From Apostichopus californicus (Eukaryota; Echinodermata; Holothuroidea; Aspidochirotida; Stichopodidae): a stretch of 37,037 nucleotides of DNA. Made by a program: the position numbers and the translations under genes. The stretch spans positions 12,210 to 49,246 of the forward strand of contig JAIPMN010001979.1 of the NCBI GenBank assembly GCA_020650975.1, read 5' to 3'. The notes under the pieces were generated by a model. That model was given only the letters and a program-made list of their open reading frames with translations, did not search any database and had not been told where the DNA came from. Positions 1 through 31,739 of this stretch are shown here, piece by piece. Every line of letters begins with the position of its first letter. The stretch's first letter is position 1.

Positions 1-2742
1 TTTCCCCCCCCCCCCCCCCGCCACTTTTTTTTTTCCTTTTCATTTTATGATTATACCCTGGAGCAAAGTAGTTCAAAGGAAAAATGACAGATTTAGTCGT
101 CATGCAAGATGTTATATAGGGCGATAGTCATGAACATTTTAGTCTCCGACTGGGTTGAAGGAACTCTATAGAATCTACTGCAGGGGGCAAAAAGAGCAGA
201 GGGCATATTTCAGTAAATTAAAATAAGCCCATCAATAAAAGAAGAAAAAAAAAAAGAAGAAAGTATAAACTTAATAAATGGAGAAAGTGGGATCCAAACC
301 AAGATTTTGTTTTTTTAATCACATTGAATAAGAACAGCATATATCACCATTCATATTGCTTAGAAAGAATTACTGGAATTGATCGTGAGTGGTTTGTCTC
401 ACTTTACCGAACATTCAATTCAATTTGTTTTTATTTTTGTTAATCACATTGAATAAGATCAGCATATATCACCATTCATATTGCTTAGAAAGAAGAACTG
501 GAATTGATCATGAGTGGTTTGTCTCACTTTACCGAACATTCAAATCTCTCGGACCAATTCTTTCACAGAATTGCAACATTTTGAAGAAAACGAAATAAAA
601 ACGGGAAAAATGCATTCATTTGTTAGCATCAGTTTAATACTCGGAAAGTGGAATAAAAACCGAAATTATTTAAAGATATGCATGCCAAATGGTTAGTTTG
701 TGGACATTGGTGGGGATTTTGTGTTTAGAATAGATATGATGCTAAAGGATGCTAATTATTTTTCTATTGGGATATACTGTTTTATAAGGGTCCCCTCTCT
801 CCCGTTGTGTCCTGACATTCTATGGTAAGACACCTCCTTGGTCAAAGTACCATTCTATGTAAAAGTTTTAAGTTGTGAATTGTTTGTATGCAGGGTAGAT
901 GGAAAAGCTGTAAGTATATCGCATGGGTATTTTTAGTTTTAAGAATGAGAAACCTTTTTTTTTTATAATTTTTGAATTGGAAAAAGAGAGTGACTTTCGG
1001 TATTTGTATCGGTTTTTGAGTTGTATCTTACCCATTTCAGCTGTAACGTTGGATCTTCCACCCGAGAAACTGTCAGGATTTTATCAGTTCTTTGAGTTTC
1101 ATCATACCCATTTCAGCTTCATCAACTTTTCATTTTCTAAACCAAACTTGACAATTCTTCCAAACATGAAGAAGATAAGGACAAACCTTCCAAACATAAT
1201 GAGCATTTCATTTCAGAAGAGGTGTTTAATAAAAGCCTTACCCTGTTTTAGAAGGTTATAAACTACTTTTTCATCTGTCATGTTGATTCTTTAGCAGATC
1301 CAAGGAGAGTGAAGGCTGACCTCAATTATAAACAGGGGCTAGTCTTTCTTTACCTCCCCCCTCCCTCCCTCCCCTCATCTCTTTAAGATGAAAGCATGGT
1401 ATAAACGTAACCTGTTTAAGAGGAAACATTGATTTGACATGGTCTTCATAGCCAGAATTGGTTGTGATTGACAACTTGTACAGATTGATATTACATTTTC
1501 ACTTTTTCCAAAAGAGACATTTCCTCCTGTTTTATTTTGTCTTTGCATTTTTTGTTTTTAACATTTGTTTCACTGTTTCCTGTTCGGGTCAAGATAATTT
1601 CCCTCATCCCCCCTCCCCCACCCCTACTCTTCAAGGGAGTGTTTTGGTATCTTCTTCCTCATCCTACCTGTGGCATAGCTAGAATAGGGCAGAGGGGTTT
1701 GTTTCTCTGGTACCAATGTTAGTGAAAGTCATACCAAGATTTGATAGGATCCCTTTCCTTTACACCACCCTGGCACCCACCCATGATCCCCCTTTATCCT
1801 ACCTAAAATTCTAACTCTACCTTGGAGAATAATTTATCCAATTATTCAATAGCAAACCATAACTCTGCTAGGTATGATCAAAAATATTACAAAAGTACAA
1901 TCCATACTGACAAACCAACATTTAAAATGCACGATGAAGAAAATGGCATTTCTGGAACGAGCGCAACTGTCCTCTTTCGTCAGATATTTTAGTTGGAATC
2001 TTAAATATCTCCAAGGTTTTTTCTAGTTAACCTTAGATACAGGGACCCCTTACCTCATTAAGATATCAAAATCAGGAGATTGGGGCCGCTTGGCAGTAAT
2101 CACAGAAGGAAATACAGGAATCAAAATGCCACACAAAGAAATCATAAAAGATGGACACATGACTAGAAGTTTACTTGTTTGAATGTGTATACCATAAATT
2201 CTGTATTACAAAATATTCATGTTAGGTATAATCATAACATTTACTCTCTATTGAGAATTATAAATAATAATTAAAGTTAAATGTCACATGTTAGTGACAT
2301 CAATAAGTCGTAGGTTTACAAAGTCCTTCATTAATCTCACTTATCATGCAATGGTACCTCCTTATATAGGTTGCTACATTATTCTAAAGATAATCCTCTT
2401 CATTTTGGTGTGTGCACAATTTTATGAATATCACCATGTATGGCATACCACACTTAGATGAACACATCGGAACCACTAAACGTTTTGGTTTTCAGGTTGT
2501 TCTTGTCAGAAAAGGCACTGTTGGTTATTATCCTGTACATGATAATAACTGAGTTCAGCCTAGATTCTGTTTACAAAGAAGGCTAGGTTAGTTATATCTA
2601 TGAAAGTGCAGGAGGTCTAGGCTAATGAATGAATGATGTTTGTTTTGAAGGAAAAACAGTAGTCCATTTTATCAAAGTTGTTAATACATCCGATGCAATA
2701 AGGTAACAATATCCACTATGCAATAGGATATTTGGTGGTGCG
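1..2742. other. intergenic, no gene seen (downstream of GALT)
   Basis: AT-rich sequence beyond the 3' end of the minus-strand GALT gene. It opens with a poly-C run (1-19) and a T tract, has a two-copy 125-bp tandem duplication (listed separately), and C/T-rich stretches near 1350-1375 and 1602-1625. The short open frames here have no recognisable domain and no splice context, so I call none of them. Confidence 0.6.
305..543. repeat. 125-bp tandem duplication, two copies
   Basis: The block beginning TAATCACATTGAATAAGA at 316 recurs at 441, a 125-bp period. Both copies run through GGTTTGTCTCACTTTACCGA to about 418 and 543. They differ by only a few substitutions (for example CGTGAGTGG versus CATGAGTGG), so the duplication looks fairly recent. 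Two similar small open frames start in it only because of the duplication. Confidence 0.85.
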
Positions 2743-2892
2743 ACAAGTTATAGTTTAACTGCTAGGATCGAAATGTCAGCCCAACTTACTTTCACACAAG
2801 TTATAGTTTAGAAAGCAAAAAGTGTTAACAAACTGCTCAAAGCCTGCGTTGTAAAATATATAAAGGAGGGCCTGACATTTCGATCCTAGCAG
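2743..2892. mobile_element. small inverted-repeat element (MITE-like)
   Basis: A 21-bp inverted repeat lies at 2759-2779 and 2872-2892 (core GCTAGGATCGAAATGTCAG), perfect over 21 bp and enclosing about 92 bp with no coding capacity. A 15-bp direct repeat (ACAAGTTATAGTTTA) occurs at 2743-2757 and again inside at 2796-2810. The layout fits a non-autonomous terminal-inverted-repeat element. The family is not recognised and no clean target-site duplication was identified. Confidence 0.55.
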
Positions 2893-3154
2893 GCTCTTCT
2901 TTAAAGGCTATCTAGTGATATTGTAAACGCATTCGAGTGCTTCAAGGAAGCTCATCACACTTCAGTTTTGCCAGGAAAATGCTTTAAAGTTAAAGAACCT
3001 AGAACGTCAACAGGCAAATTAATGTTTCCCAAAGAGTACTGTCAGTCTTGGAAAAGACTCATTTTCTTATTGGAGGATGAGAACCACAGAGGAAATATCT
3101 TGGCTGTTTCAGCACGCTAAAATTTAGATCCAATGCTGAGGACCCTTAAACTAG

Positions 3155-3425
3155 GTGCCTATAGTGGTTAGCTTTGTGGTTAACGCCGATGCCTTTCAAT
3201 CATAAGGTCCCCGGTTCGAGTCATTCCCAGATTAATGTCTGTCATTCAGTTACAGAGTTGTTGACAATTGACAATTCATAATCATGGACGCTAAATATGA
3301 ATCTAAGAGACTGACTTCGGTCAGCTTGCGGCTTTGATAAGACAATGAGGCTTCTTCGCAAGTTCCTGCTTGCAGGAGGATCTAATATACATACACACAT
3401 ACACGCATACACACATACATACATA
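3155..3425 (+). mobile_element. tRNA-headed SINE, copy 1
   Basis: The 5' part is tRNA-like, with an A-box-like TAGCTTTGTGG and a B box GGTTCGAGTC at 3213-3222. A non-tRNA body of about 150 bp follows, then a TACATACACACATACA-type microsatellite tail (about 3382-3425). The body (from GTTACAGAGTTGTTGACAAT to GCAAGTTCCTGCTTGCAGGA) recurs in the opposite orientation at 25562-25756, which makes this an interspersed repeat. The predicted anticodon loop is one base too long for a normal tRNA, so it is not called as a tRNA gene. It lies just past the GALT stop codon, antisense to that gene. Confidence 0.75.
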
Positions 3426-3647
3426 TTGTAAGGGTACATGTCTATAATTCTCTCGATTCTCACTTATTAGATAACTACCGTATCATTGGTCCTAGCTAGA
3501 TTTTGTTCTCATTTAAATTCTGTCATCAATTCATGAGCCAGTGATGACTCTAAAAAATGGTTACACACACAAGGAATGGCATTCTTCGAACAAAAAAAAC
3601 AACACTGAAACAAAGCAAGATACTGTCAGAAGTTTTCAGTGAATACT

Positions 3648-22694
<19,047 letters not shown>

Positions 22695-23201
22695 TATAAC
22701 CTGCGAGCTTAGGTCTATCAGATTTACAGCAGCAGACCATATAATGTCACACAATTTCTAGGTCAATGCTACCTTGCCTTAAATTAGCATAGCAGAGGCC
22801 TTTTTTACTAGGCTAGATAGTTCACGGAATAACTGTGAAATTTTGGATTTGGTAAGCTGAAGAGAATAAGGTCTGTAAACTTCTATCAACTTGACTTTAG
22901 AAAATATTTCCAAACACGGTTGGCAGAGTATCAGGCTATGATATGTACCATTTGCACGAGAGTTGAAATCAATGTGTTAGTAACGGGAACTCCCCCTTTG
23001 ATATTACGGTTGTACACAGTTGCCATGTGAAGATCAGTCTTGACGATACACATTCATAACAAAATCAATCATAGAACCAAAGATTTGGGTCCATATGAAA
23101 TGTTTGTATTATTAAGGCAAAAAGAGCTCCTGGGTTGCCGAATATTGTTATGCAAGTCGTATAACAAATGTACACAGTTCAATACAATGGTTTCAGGTGG
23201 C
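22695..23201. other. 5' flank of GALT, no promoter recognised
   Basis: No TATA-like or GC-rich core promoter stands out next to the ATG exon, and no other gene is seen. If a 5' untranslated exon exists the true promoter lies further upstream. Confidence 0.4.
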
Positions 23202-24231
23202 TGTTGTGACGCCCGGAGGAGCGTCACGTAAACGCCTCCGTAAATCGATGGTATCACTGCTGGAGTAGTCAGTTGTCCTGTTTGTGTGTATTGTTTTATT
23301 GTTCCCTGGGGGTCTGTTTGATCTAATATATTTTGTATGTATAAGTGAATTGTTGTAGTTCCACATGCTATTTTATTCCTTTGTTTCCGTCTCCCCTTCA
23401 GCTGTCCAGTATTGTGACAATAGTCTGGTTCCTTCGTAGCTATGTGGAATGTTCGAGCCACGCGAAGATCCGAGGTTTCGAGTCAGTATTTATTTTAGGG
23501 CACTTGCAATTTTGGTTTCCACGAGTATGTTATGTTTTTGGTGTTAGCCGCTGCCCAGTGAGTTCCATTCGTTAAGTAAGTTAAGTGTTCTTTTATAGTT
23601 TAGGCAAGTCCGAGTCCTTTTTCTTATAATATTGTGGGCGTATTTCCCCGTTTGTCTGAATCCCTTTAAATTATTACTCTAAACCCATTAAAAGTTTGGG
23701 CACAGGGTGTTTGCGTCGGACGATACTATCGCTTCACCATGCGGGATTATTCTTGTATTTGTGGCTCGGGTGGCTTCGATTCGGGTTGAATTCCCCCGAG
23801 GCAACGCCTACGCATTGTAGATTTAGGTCTCGTAATTATGCGTTTGTCCACGGACTTCGTAGGTACGTCTCACTATTATTTATGTAAATTATAAGCTGAG
23901 ATTTATGTCGATTTGCAATGTTATTAATTAAATATTGGTACTATAAAGTGAACAGGTTACTGAGGTGTAAGTTGGGCCGTTTATTTCTTTCTATCATTAA
24001 CTTCGTTAGTAATTTATTGCCTATTGGTGAAGTATTAATTGATCACCTTGCTACATTATTTTTTGGGGGGGGGGGGTGGGCTCACTGCGATGACCTCAAG
24101 TAATATATAACTTGGTTTGTAGACACCTGCCCAAGTGGGCATCGGTTTTGTATTAAATATATTGGTAGTACAAAATTTCATTTAATTGTTCGTGTTTTAT
24201 TGGTTCAGGTTGCCCTACATTGATCCTTACA
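23202..24231 (+). mobile_element. candidate LTR of a retrotransposon (solo or truncated)
   Basis: Starts TGTTGTGACGCCCGG with a short inverted repeat (GTGACGC at 23206 and GCGTCAC at 23221), a common look of Gypsy-type LTR starts. It ends near GATCCTTACA and is followed by GGGTGGCCGACAGCGGCC, which could be a primer-binding region. About 1 kb. No gag-pol frame and no second LTR lie in the window, so the call rests on end motifs only. Confidence 0.35.
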
Positions 24232-24309
24232 TAGGGTGGCCGACAGCGGCCCTATCGAACCCACAGGCCGCTCGGCTAGTTACAACCTGTTGGGGGCGCT
24301 TCCCAACCA

Positions 24310-27300
24310 TATGGTATGTATATTTATTTATGTAGAGAAAAAACAAAACGCAACAAACAAACAATAAATAAATAACGAAAACACTTCAAAAGAGGGGAAA
24401 AAGTGTGGTAATAGTTAGTAATATCTCAAATAGCTATTTCTTCATTTTCTTCTGAAAGATGAAACATTGCTATAATTTTTAATATCCAGCTGTGACAATG
24501 AGTTCCAGAGAGAAATTTCGCGAAGTTCCCAAACAATGTTAGGCAGTATTAGTTCTAAAACGTGAATTGTAATGGTTATTAGCTGACCTAGTGTTATACT
24601 TGTGGATTTGGTAATTATAGGTAAAGAAATTTGTGAAATTTGCTGGGAGTAGATTGTGAACAAGCAATTGTTAGCTATATTGGTATGTATGAGATCAGCA
24701 ATCTTGAGCAAATTTAGAGAAGAAAGCAACTTACTGGTATGATCAGTATGTTAATTGAGCATGTGACGAATTGCTTTCTTTTGTAAAAGTATTAATTTGT
24801 TGAGGTGAATATTGTATGTCAACTGTGATAAAATTAATGTAAGATACAAAGAACGAAGAATACTTTTTGCAAGGAAAGTTTTAACTTTGAGAGAATACCA
24901 GTTCCCTTATGGCGACCTTAGTGGAATTAATTTCAACATGAAGTTTAATCTCAAATCAATCAGTGACACAAAGAAATTTTGTATTATCTACCTTGTAAAT
25001 GCAAATGTTATTAAGTTTTCAGTTGAGGTAAACAGTATCATTTTTACTACTATTATTAATAAAAATAATGTACTTGATTTTGCCCACATTTAGTGACAAT
25101 TTGTTAGCAGAAAACTAATCATGAGAAGCTTGTTATCCACGGCATATTGTGTCGTCCGTCCCTTTCAAGTCATTCGCTGTAAAAATCTTTAAAAAAAGTT
25201 AATTCCGTAGAGCGCCGCCCTTTCCAAACGACACATTGACCTGGATTTAATGAATGTATCACAGGTTTACAGAGTAAGTTGTCGTAGTTCGGTTTATACA
25301 ATCCTTTGATAAATTTTGGAAAAGCATGATGACCAGATAGAAACAGGTCTGTATTTGTCAAGAGTTGGAATGATCACCCTCTTTGTATAGATACGGATTA
25401 ATTAGGCTATTTTAAGTTGTTCGGGAACAATATACCCATTAATTACCAGTGATGTATTGATTATAAACGTATTAAGGCTCTCAGATGTATAAGGGAGAAC
25501 TTTCCTGACAATGTCAATGACAATAACAATGTCAGATTTGAAAGATATCGAAACCAGCAGCTTTGTATGTATATGTATATTAGATCCTCCTGCAAGCAGG
25601 AACTCGCGAAGAAGCCTCATTGGCTTATCAAAGCCGCAATCTGACCGAAGTCAGTCTCTTACATTCATTTTTAACGTCCATGATTATGAATTGTTAATTG
25701 TCAACAACTCTGTAACTGGACGACATACATTAATCTGGGAGTGGCTCGAACCGGGTTTTGTTTGGCTTTGTTTGGCTTCAGACAATTCAAAGCAACATTG
25801 ACGTCTTCTTCTTCATCAGTTGGAGAGATGAACATAATGTCTAAATTGGTATTATACTTAGGTACTGGTTGCCATTAGTCCAGCGAAGGGCAAATATTTA
25901 CAAAATAGTTGTTAAAAGCATTGGCGATTATATTAAGGATCAGTATAGTATCACCATTGTCATACTTATAAGAGGATAAATAGAATCACTCTTATTAGTG
26001 ATCAAAAACATGTTTGATAACGGGCCACGTTTTACGAGTATAATGTTTTACAGGCATTAACCTTTTCAGAAAGGTATAATGGCTTTTAGCGAAACGAAGA
26101 ACGTGTTTTAACGTACGGTATATTCCGATATTTACTAAACTGCATTGTATTTTTCTCGGGAAGTTTTTTCGCAATGACCTTCTTTATAACTTATGTTGAA
26201 TTTTTATTGATTGCAGTATATTCCATTAGTAATCCAAGGATGCTTCTTTTAGTTACGACGTTTAGAATTATGCAAAATAAGTGAGAGGAAAATACTGCTC
26301 GTAAATGCGACTAAAGTGAAGAGAGAAATGGGTGTGATAGGTATGATTCGCATCATCTTCAGCATAAATCAAGTTCCAGTCATGGTTACAAATAGTATAT
26401 ACAAAATGATCAATGTTAAGTTTGGAGTAACTTTGAGCATAGTGACCATCCTTCTTTACACTACCACTTACATCGAAGTTTCCACATAAGAATATTGGAG
26501 ATGTAAATCAGTTATATCATTAATAGCACACCAGCTGTAACGTTACCATTTATTTATGTTATTAAGAATGTTGTCAAGTAGGGATTCGTAGAGTTGTCGA
26601 GTAGGGTTATTGATTACAGGATAGAAATTGTTGGAATAGATATTATTCAAGAAGTCGGACGAACTCTTTATTTGTTTATTATTATTGTCATCTTTAATGA
26701 GGGTAGTCCTGCTCAGTGCAGAAGCACTGCAAAGTAAGTCAATATTAAAGTCACCAATATTAAAACCGTCGTTTCTTTTCGTTTTGCAATGATATCCAAA
26801 ATCGTATTTATATGGTTATCAAACATGAGGTTTGGATCATTTGGAGGTCTGACTTCGATAAACTATACTTCTACGATTGTTTTACTTCAAGAATTGTTTT
26901 GAGTAGTATTAGTTTCCACAAATATACTTTCGACGTCATCATGTAAAATAGAAAGGTCAGACCGCCCTCACGTTGTCAAGATGTTAACTTACAAACAATC
27001 AAACCTCACCACCTTTTCTGTTAGATCTGTGATTAGTCGACTAGAGAACTGATAATCATCAATTTGGATGAGAGAGTTGAGCTGATTGTCAAACCAGGTT
27101 TTCCCTAAATCCAAGAACAGAGAAGTTAGTATTTAGAAGTGAGAGATAGTCAACTATCTCATAATATATTTTGTTAAGGCTTCGACTGTCTATGTGTAAG
27201 ATAGAAAATGAATCATTTGGGAGATTGTTAAACGTATCGATGCCATAGTAATTACAAGTGATAGCATTTGTCATTCCGGGATATACGTAGGTACTGTATA

Positions 27301-27410
27301 AGAGTAAGGAATTCAGTGTTGGCATTCGTAAGGTTGTTTGCGTGAAGATTACATAACTCACACGTCCACGGATATGGCAACACTTATTAATTCCTATTAG
27401 CATTTTGACA
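24310..27410 (-). pseudogene. degenerate LINE (Jockey/CR1-type) with endonuclease and RT remnants
   Basis: Minus-strand retrotransposon relic. From its 5' end: an endonuclease start (27089-27260, FSILHIDSRSLNKIYYEIVD then LLNTNFSVLGF); the endonuclease motif GDFNID at 26738-26755 followed by an NNPTRQ block; an RT entry region LPYTSESLN...IVPEQLKIA (25402-25500); DKYRPVSI at 25336-25359 and SKIYQRIV after it; ANKLSLN at 25088-25108; YNTRSA; and the C-terminal ISLWNSLSQLDIKNYSNVSS at 24442 and above. Stops and frameshifts are frequent. The RT palm, including the YxDD block, is missing between about 25110 and 25170. A SINE is inserted at 25562-25756. Not functional; the clade is uncertain. Confidence 0.85.
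25562..25756 (-). mobile_element. tRNA-headed SINE, copy 2, inside the LINE
   Basis: Reverse-oriented relative of 3155-3425. It shares AGATCCTCCTGCAAGCAGGA, the CTTATCAAAGCCGC block and AATTGTCAACAACTCTGTAA. Its 5' end stops at the B-box-like sequence (GGCTCGAACCGGG, 25743-25755), so the A-box half is missing. The tail is a TATGTATATG-type microsatellite. It separates the RT from the endonuclease part of the LINE. Confidence 0.8.
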
Positions 27411-30400
27411 AACCAAAATAAGCATCACCAAAAATTAAGAACAAGTCAATGACATAATGCCATTTCGAGATATTTTCGTGGCTAACTTAACATTCAATGG
27501 ATTCCCTTATATTCTACAATCTTCTTTTATTTGTCCTGTAATGGCTGAAAGAATGATTTCAAGAGACATAACAGCTGGTGCCGATCCCTTGAGGCGCTAT
27601 ATTCTTCTACCCTCCCCTGCCCCCCCCCCCCGTGTGGTTATGTTTTGCAGGCACAGCCGGAAAATAGAATGTGGTTATTTAATATTTGGTTCATCTGGTT
27701 CAGCTATACAGTTCATCGCCACTGCATATATAATTCGGCACTGCAGGTTTAGGTGTCGCACCACAATTAATTGTTCCGTTGATTTACACACTAAACTCGT
27801 CACTTTCAAGACCTGTCAAAGCATAGATAGAAGTTTTCAACTGGCATATCCTACCCACCACATGATAGCTGAGATCTTGGCCAATCGTGGCACTTGCAAA
27901 TTTGTACATCATGACGGTTTATATTTTGAGCTAGAAGAGGAGCAAGTTTAGCATACTGAACCTCAACCCTTCTATCTGCTTGCTCGCTCGGAGTAATATC
28001 AATATTTAACCAAAGATTTTCTAAAATGGTTTATATCACCTTCAATCCTCTCTATTTTCACACCATCTGTACTTTAAATTATGCACTTTCACATAAAGGC
28101 AGAACAAACAATGACGGTAACCGATAAGCATTACATTAGGTCGTTTTAGCTCTTTTCTGATGGCATACTCCTATTACTAGCGTATATATCAATCCGCCGG
28201 ATGCTCTCCTAGCTCAGAAAAGTGACAAAAAGCAGTAGGAGAACATCTTTTTCAATATGTTAACAATCAGAATCTGTGTTTTGTGGCTTGCATGTTGAAG
28301 AGCATGAATGGAAGTAAATGTGGTGCAATAATTGGGTCAATTGAGGCAATTTTATCACCCTTTATAGGCCTCCCAGGAGCAGCGTACGAAAAATGTTTAC
28401 TACTGAGTGAAGAGGTTTGTTTACAAGTGACGAAAACTTCAGGCTCTGATAGCCAACATTTTGTGCTGTCATGATACGGAAAATTGGTGGTGCCATGAAA
28501 GGCCAACTTGTCAGCTATCCAGTGATGGGTAGCGCTTAGCTAGTGAGAACTTCTGTCTAGACTTAGAGACTACATTACTGTTTTGATTTAGTGTGTAAGT
28601 CATTGGGGCTTTTAATGGGCGTATGCCACCTTCTACGACAATTAAGGGTTAAACTTTTCGAGCGGATGTACACTATACTCTAATTGTGGTGTGGTACTTT
28701 TAGACCGACTGACTGTAGGTACCCAGTTTCCCGAATGCTATCCAATTTTCGCGAAATATGGTGAAATTCAGATAAAGTATATTCTTCTGATACATTAAAT
28801 TGTATAGTAATCTTCATAAATGGTTTCTTACTTGGCTGACCCCCCCCCCCCTCCCCAAAAAGAAAATTGCAACCCATAATTTTATCTAAACAAAACAAAG
28901 GCTCATGGAGGTATATGCAAGTTCTTTTTGGTTTGGGTACTTGGGGTGGGTTGTATCTAGCACTGCTGATCAAAATGACAGATAATAGAATGGTTGCTCA
29001 GATTTACGTAATTGCATATATCACCGCGGTACAGATTCAGCAGAACACATAAAGCGTGGGTTGATTTCCAGTGTAATGGAGCATCAGTTTGATCACAGCA
29101 AGTCGTTTGGTTCTTAGTTTATATGTGGCAATGAAAACTTTGTCAATTCATAGTTCTTTGGTTTGGGTTGGGTGCTTGGTTGTCCGCACAGCGGACGTGT
29201 ATTACTCCTGCACCGGTTAGCTGCATCCGTAATACCACCTGGTACATATCCACACCTGCTACGAAGGTTAGGTGCTTGGGGTGGGTAGCAAATGACCCGG
29301 GTTGAATCCCTTACTTAACATAGTTTCTACAAATAGCATCCTCCAGTATCTTTTCACGAGCAGTGTATAGTTTGCTATTTCTATTCTCGAATTTTGAAGA
29401 AAAACATGTTGTTGTCAGATTGATATTTTATGTCATGTTTTTTTCTTCTTTTTCTTTGTGCATGGTTGCTGGTTTACTGTGTTTTGTTTTGTGTTACTAA
29501 CGATATGTATATGTATTAAAAATTCTCATTCTGGATGAAACAGCGACGGCCGGGTGCTTATTGTGGCAAGCCTGACGAGAGGGGGCAGTCTGAGGGTTGT
29601 AGTTACAATCCCGCGGCGGTCAATTAGGCGGACCAGTAAATGATGATGGCGGGTGGGGGTGGGGGTGGGGAGGGGGTGGACGGGGGCTGGAAAGTATATG
29701 AGATAAAGAATAAAGGTTTATAAAGTATTCTGAATTTCATAACATACAAACATTGTGAAAGCGAAAGCTGGGCCGCGTGACTCATACTGGTCTACAGTGT
29801 CGGACCTAGCTACCGACTACGTCTCTTAACTTGTGGCATGGCTTTGGTACGACTAAACATAAGTACATGTTTACGAAAGATCAAAGAGCGTAATAAAACT
29901 TTTAATTGAGATCTTCAACAACATATTCTATAGTGCATTTGATGCAACTCTGAAGCAACATCTTTTGTATTCATATAGTTACATGGGAAGATGTTCCCTT
30001 TCTGTTTTGATTTAATTAATATGATACGCTTACTATAATAAGACATGTTATGCGGTAACTTAAAGGCGAAAGAGGGTATTCCTTAGGGTTCGGGTAGGGG
30101 TGTTACGGTACGAATGGCTGCAGGTTGTATAGCTGGGGCCCCTCAATCGCGAGAAGCTTTACTTAGGTCCAATGGGGCTAGGTAGCTGTAGCATTTTCAC
30201 ATAGGCTATAGTTCCTGTTTTCTCGCAACCCCCCTCCAACAGCCTTGTTTGCATGCAGTAGCCTAAAAAGACTGTATACGATATGTTCACTTTCCATTCA
30301 TGCAAACGAACCAGCTGCCTTCATCCGGGAAAAATACCTACCGTATCGTAATTTTTTTTATTACATGTTCACAGTTATTAAACTGCCATAACCAAAGATT

Positions 30401-31739
30401 TACAATCAACATATGCTTCTTGCACGCAAACCGTTTGTTGTCGAACCTTGATATTTTGACAACACTTACTGACTTATTCCTTAAGTACATCTCAGTGTAG
30501 TAGGTCTAACTCTGATGTTTACTTTAGCTTCATTAACATTTACTTCTTTGAAAAGATTGGCACAGCCATCTGGCTTCAATCTGAGATATATGACTAATGT
30601 CAATATCTAGACTTTATACTATAGGTTTCTCTGAACAAAACCAGAAACGCACGGTATACTTGTTCTCGCACTGTACCGTTAAACAACGTCAACAACGTTA
30701 ATATACATAATGGCAGTTTTCTTGTTCATGTAATTATCAAAATGAATGAGAGGACCCATCTTCTTATGCCTGTTGCAATGGCGTTACCATCCGAGGGGAT
30801 CCCGCCCGGTCAAATGTCTTCCCCCTCCGTTTCCACGCCCCCACTCCCCCCAAATGAATAAAAAATATTGGACGAAATTTCCAAAATGCATTTCAAGGCT
30901 CAGTTAAACCAATTTGCAGTTGACGTTAATCCGTACTTGACGGGAATTCTCAAATTTGTACCAGCCAATTTGCGTCACAGTTAAATATTATACTATTATT
31001 TTGCTTTCTGTCATCGCTACGAGGTCCCCACCCCCCCCCTCCTCTAGTCACAAGTCGAAATCACATCGCTATAGCATTTTTTTTATTTTTCAAGTTATTT
31101 AATTTCATATTTTTAGTTGGACTATCAAACAATTTAGCAGATGGAACTCATGATTAAACTGTTCAATTTTGGTAAAAAAACCCCATTTATAACAGTACCG
31201 TTACCATGGTTACAAGTGTTTTGGGAATGGGGCATATTGTAAAAGTACATAAAAGGTCCGAACTGGGCTAGCCCCCACTCGAATTCTTGGCCACCCACAC
31301 CCCAAAAGTAACGCCACTAGCCCGTGGCTCATGTAATTCAACCATTCATAAATCTGATTCAACGTATACGGTTTTTATCAAGACTGGGCGCTTATGGGGG
31401 TACTTTTTTTTAAATGATTTTTTATTATTAAAATTTATTTTAAGAGGGGTATAACTCATTTAGCCGGAGCTAATCTTCCTTCCACGAGGCCCTCAAATAA
31501 TACAAAAATATTTAAAAAAAACATCAGATACATAAAACTACAAACTTTATGAAATACTTGCAAGTGTAATATACTAATAAATGTTGTAGACTGAAATTCA
31601 ACTGAATTCTAGATGTATAAGAACGTTCGAAATCCTTACAGAGTGATCCAATATAAAAACCATAAAATATACAATGTACATGAACAATAAATAGTGTGAG
31701 ACTTTCAAATGACGTAAAATGGCGTAAAAAGTAAATAAA
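27411..31739. other. intergenic, no gene recognised
   Basis: About 4.3 kb between two LINE relics. The longest open frame (27457-27951, plus, 164 residues) has no recognisable domain and crosses a poly-C tract. The motif TTTGGGTACTTGGGGTGGGT recurs in variants near 28930, 29160 and 29270. A G-quadruplex-type tract is at 29649-29690, and poly-C runs lie at about 28840 and 31031. Confidence 0.5.
29649..29690 (+). repeat. G-rich tract with quadruplex potential
   Basis: At least five runs of three to five G separated by one or two bases (GGCGGGTGGGGGTGGGGGTG onward). It satisfies the usual G-quadruplex pattern on the plus strand. Confidence 0.8.

Noticed and set aside
3155-3230. A tRNA gene
   Set aside because: A and B boxes are present but the anticodon arm has an eight-base loop, and the sequence continues into a repeated body, so it is a SINE.
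27457-27951. 164-residue plus-strand open frame
   Set aside because: No domain recognised, it runs through a poly-C tract, and it overlaps no splice or conserved signal; probably chance.
29160-29320. Possible second tRNA-derived SINE (GGGTTGAATCCC resembles a B box)
   Set aside because: No convincing A box at the right distance and no second copy in the window.
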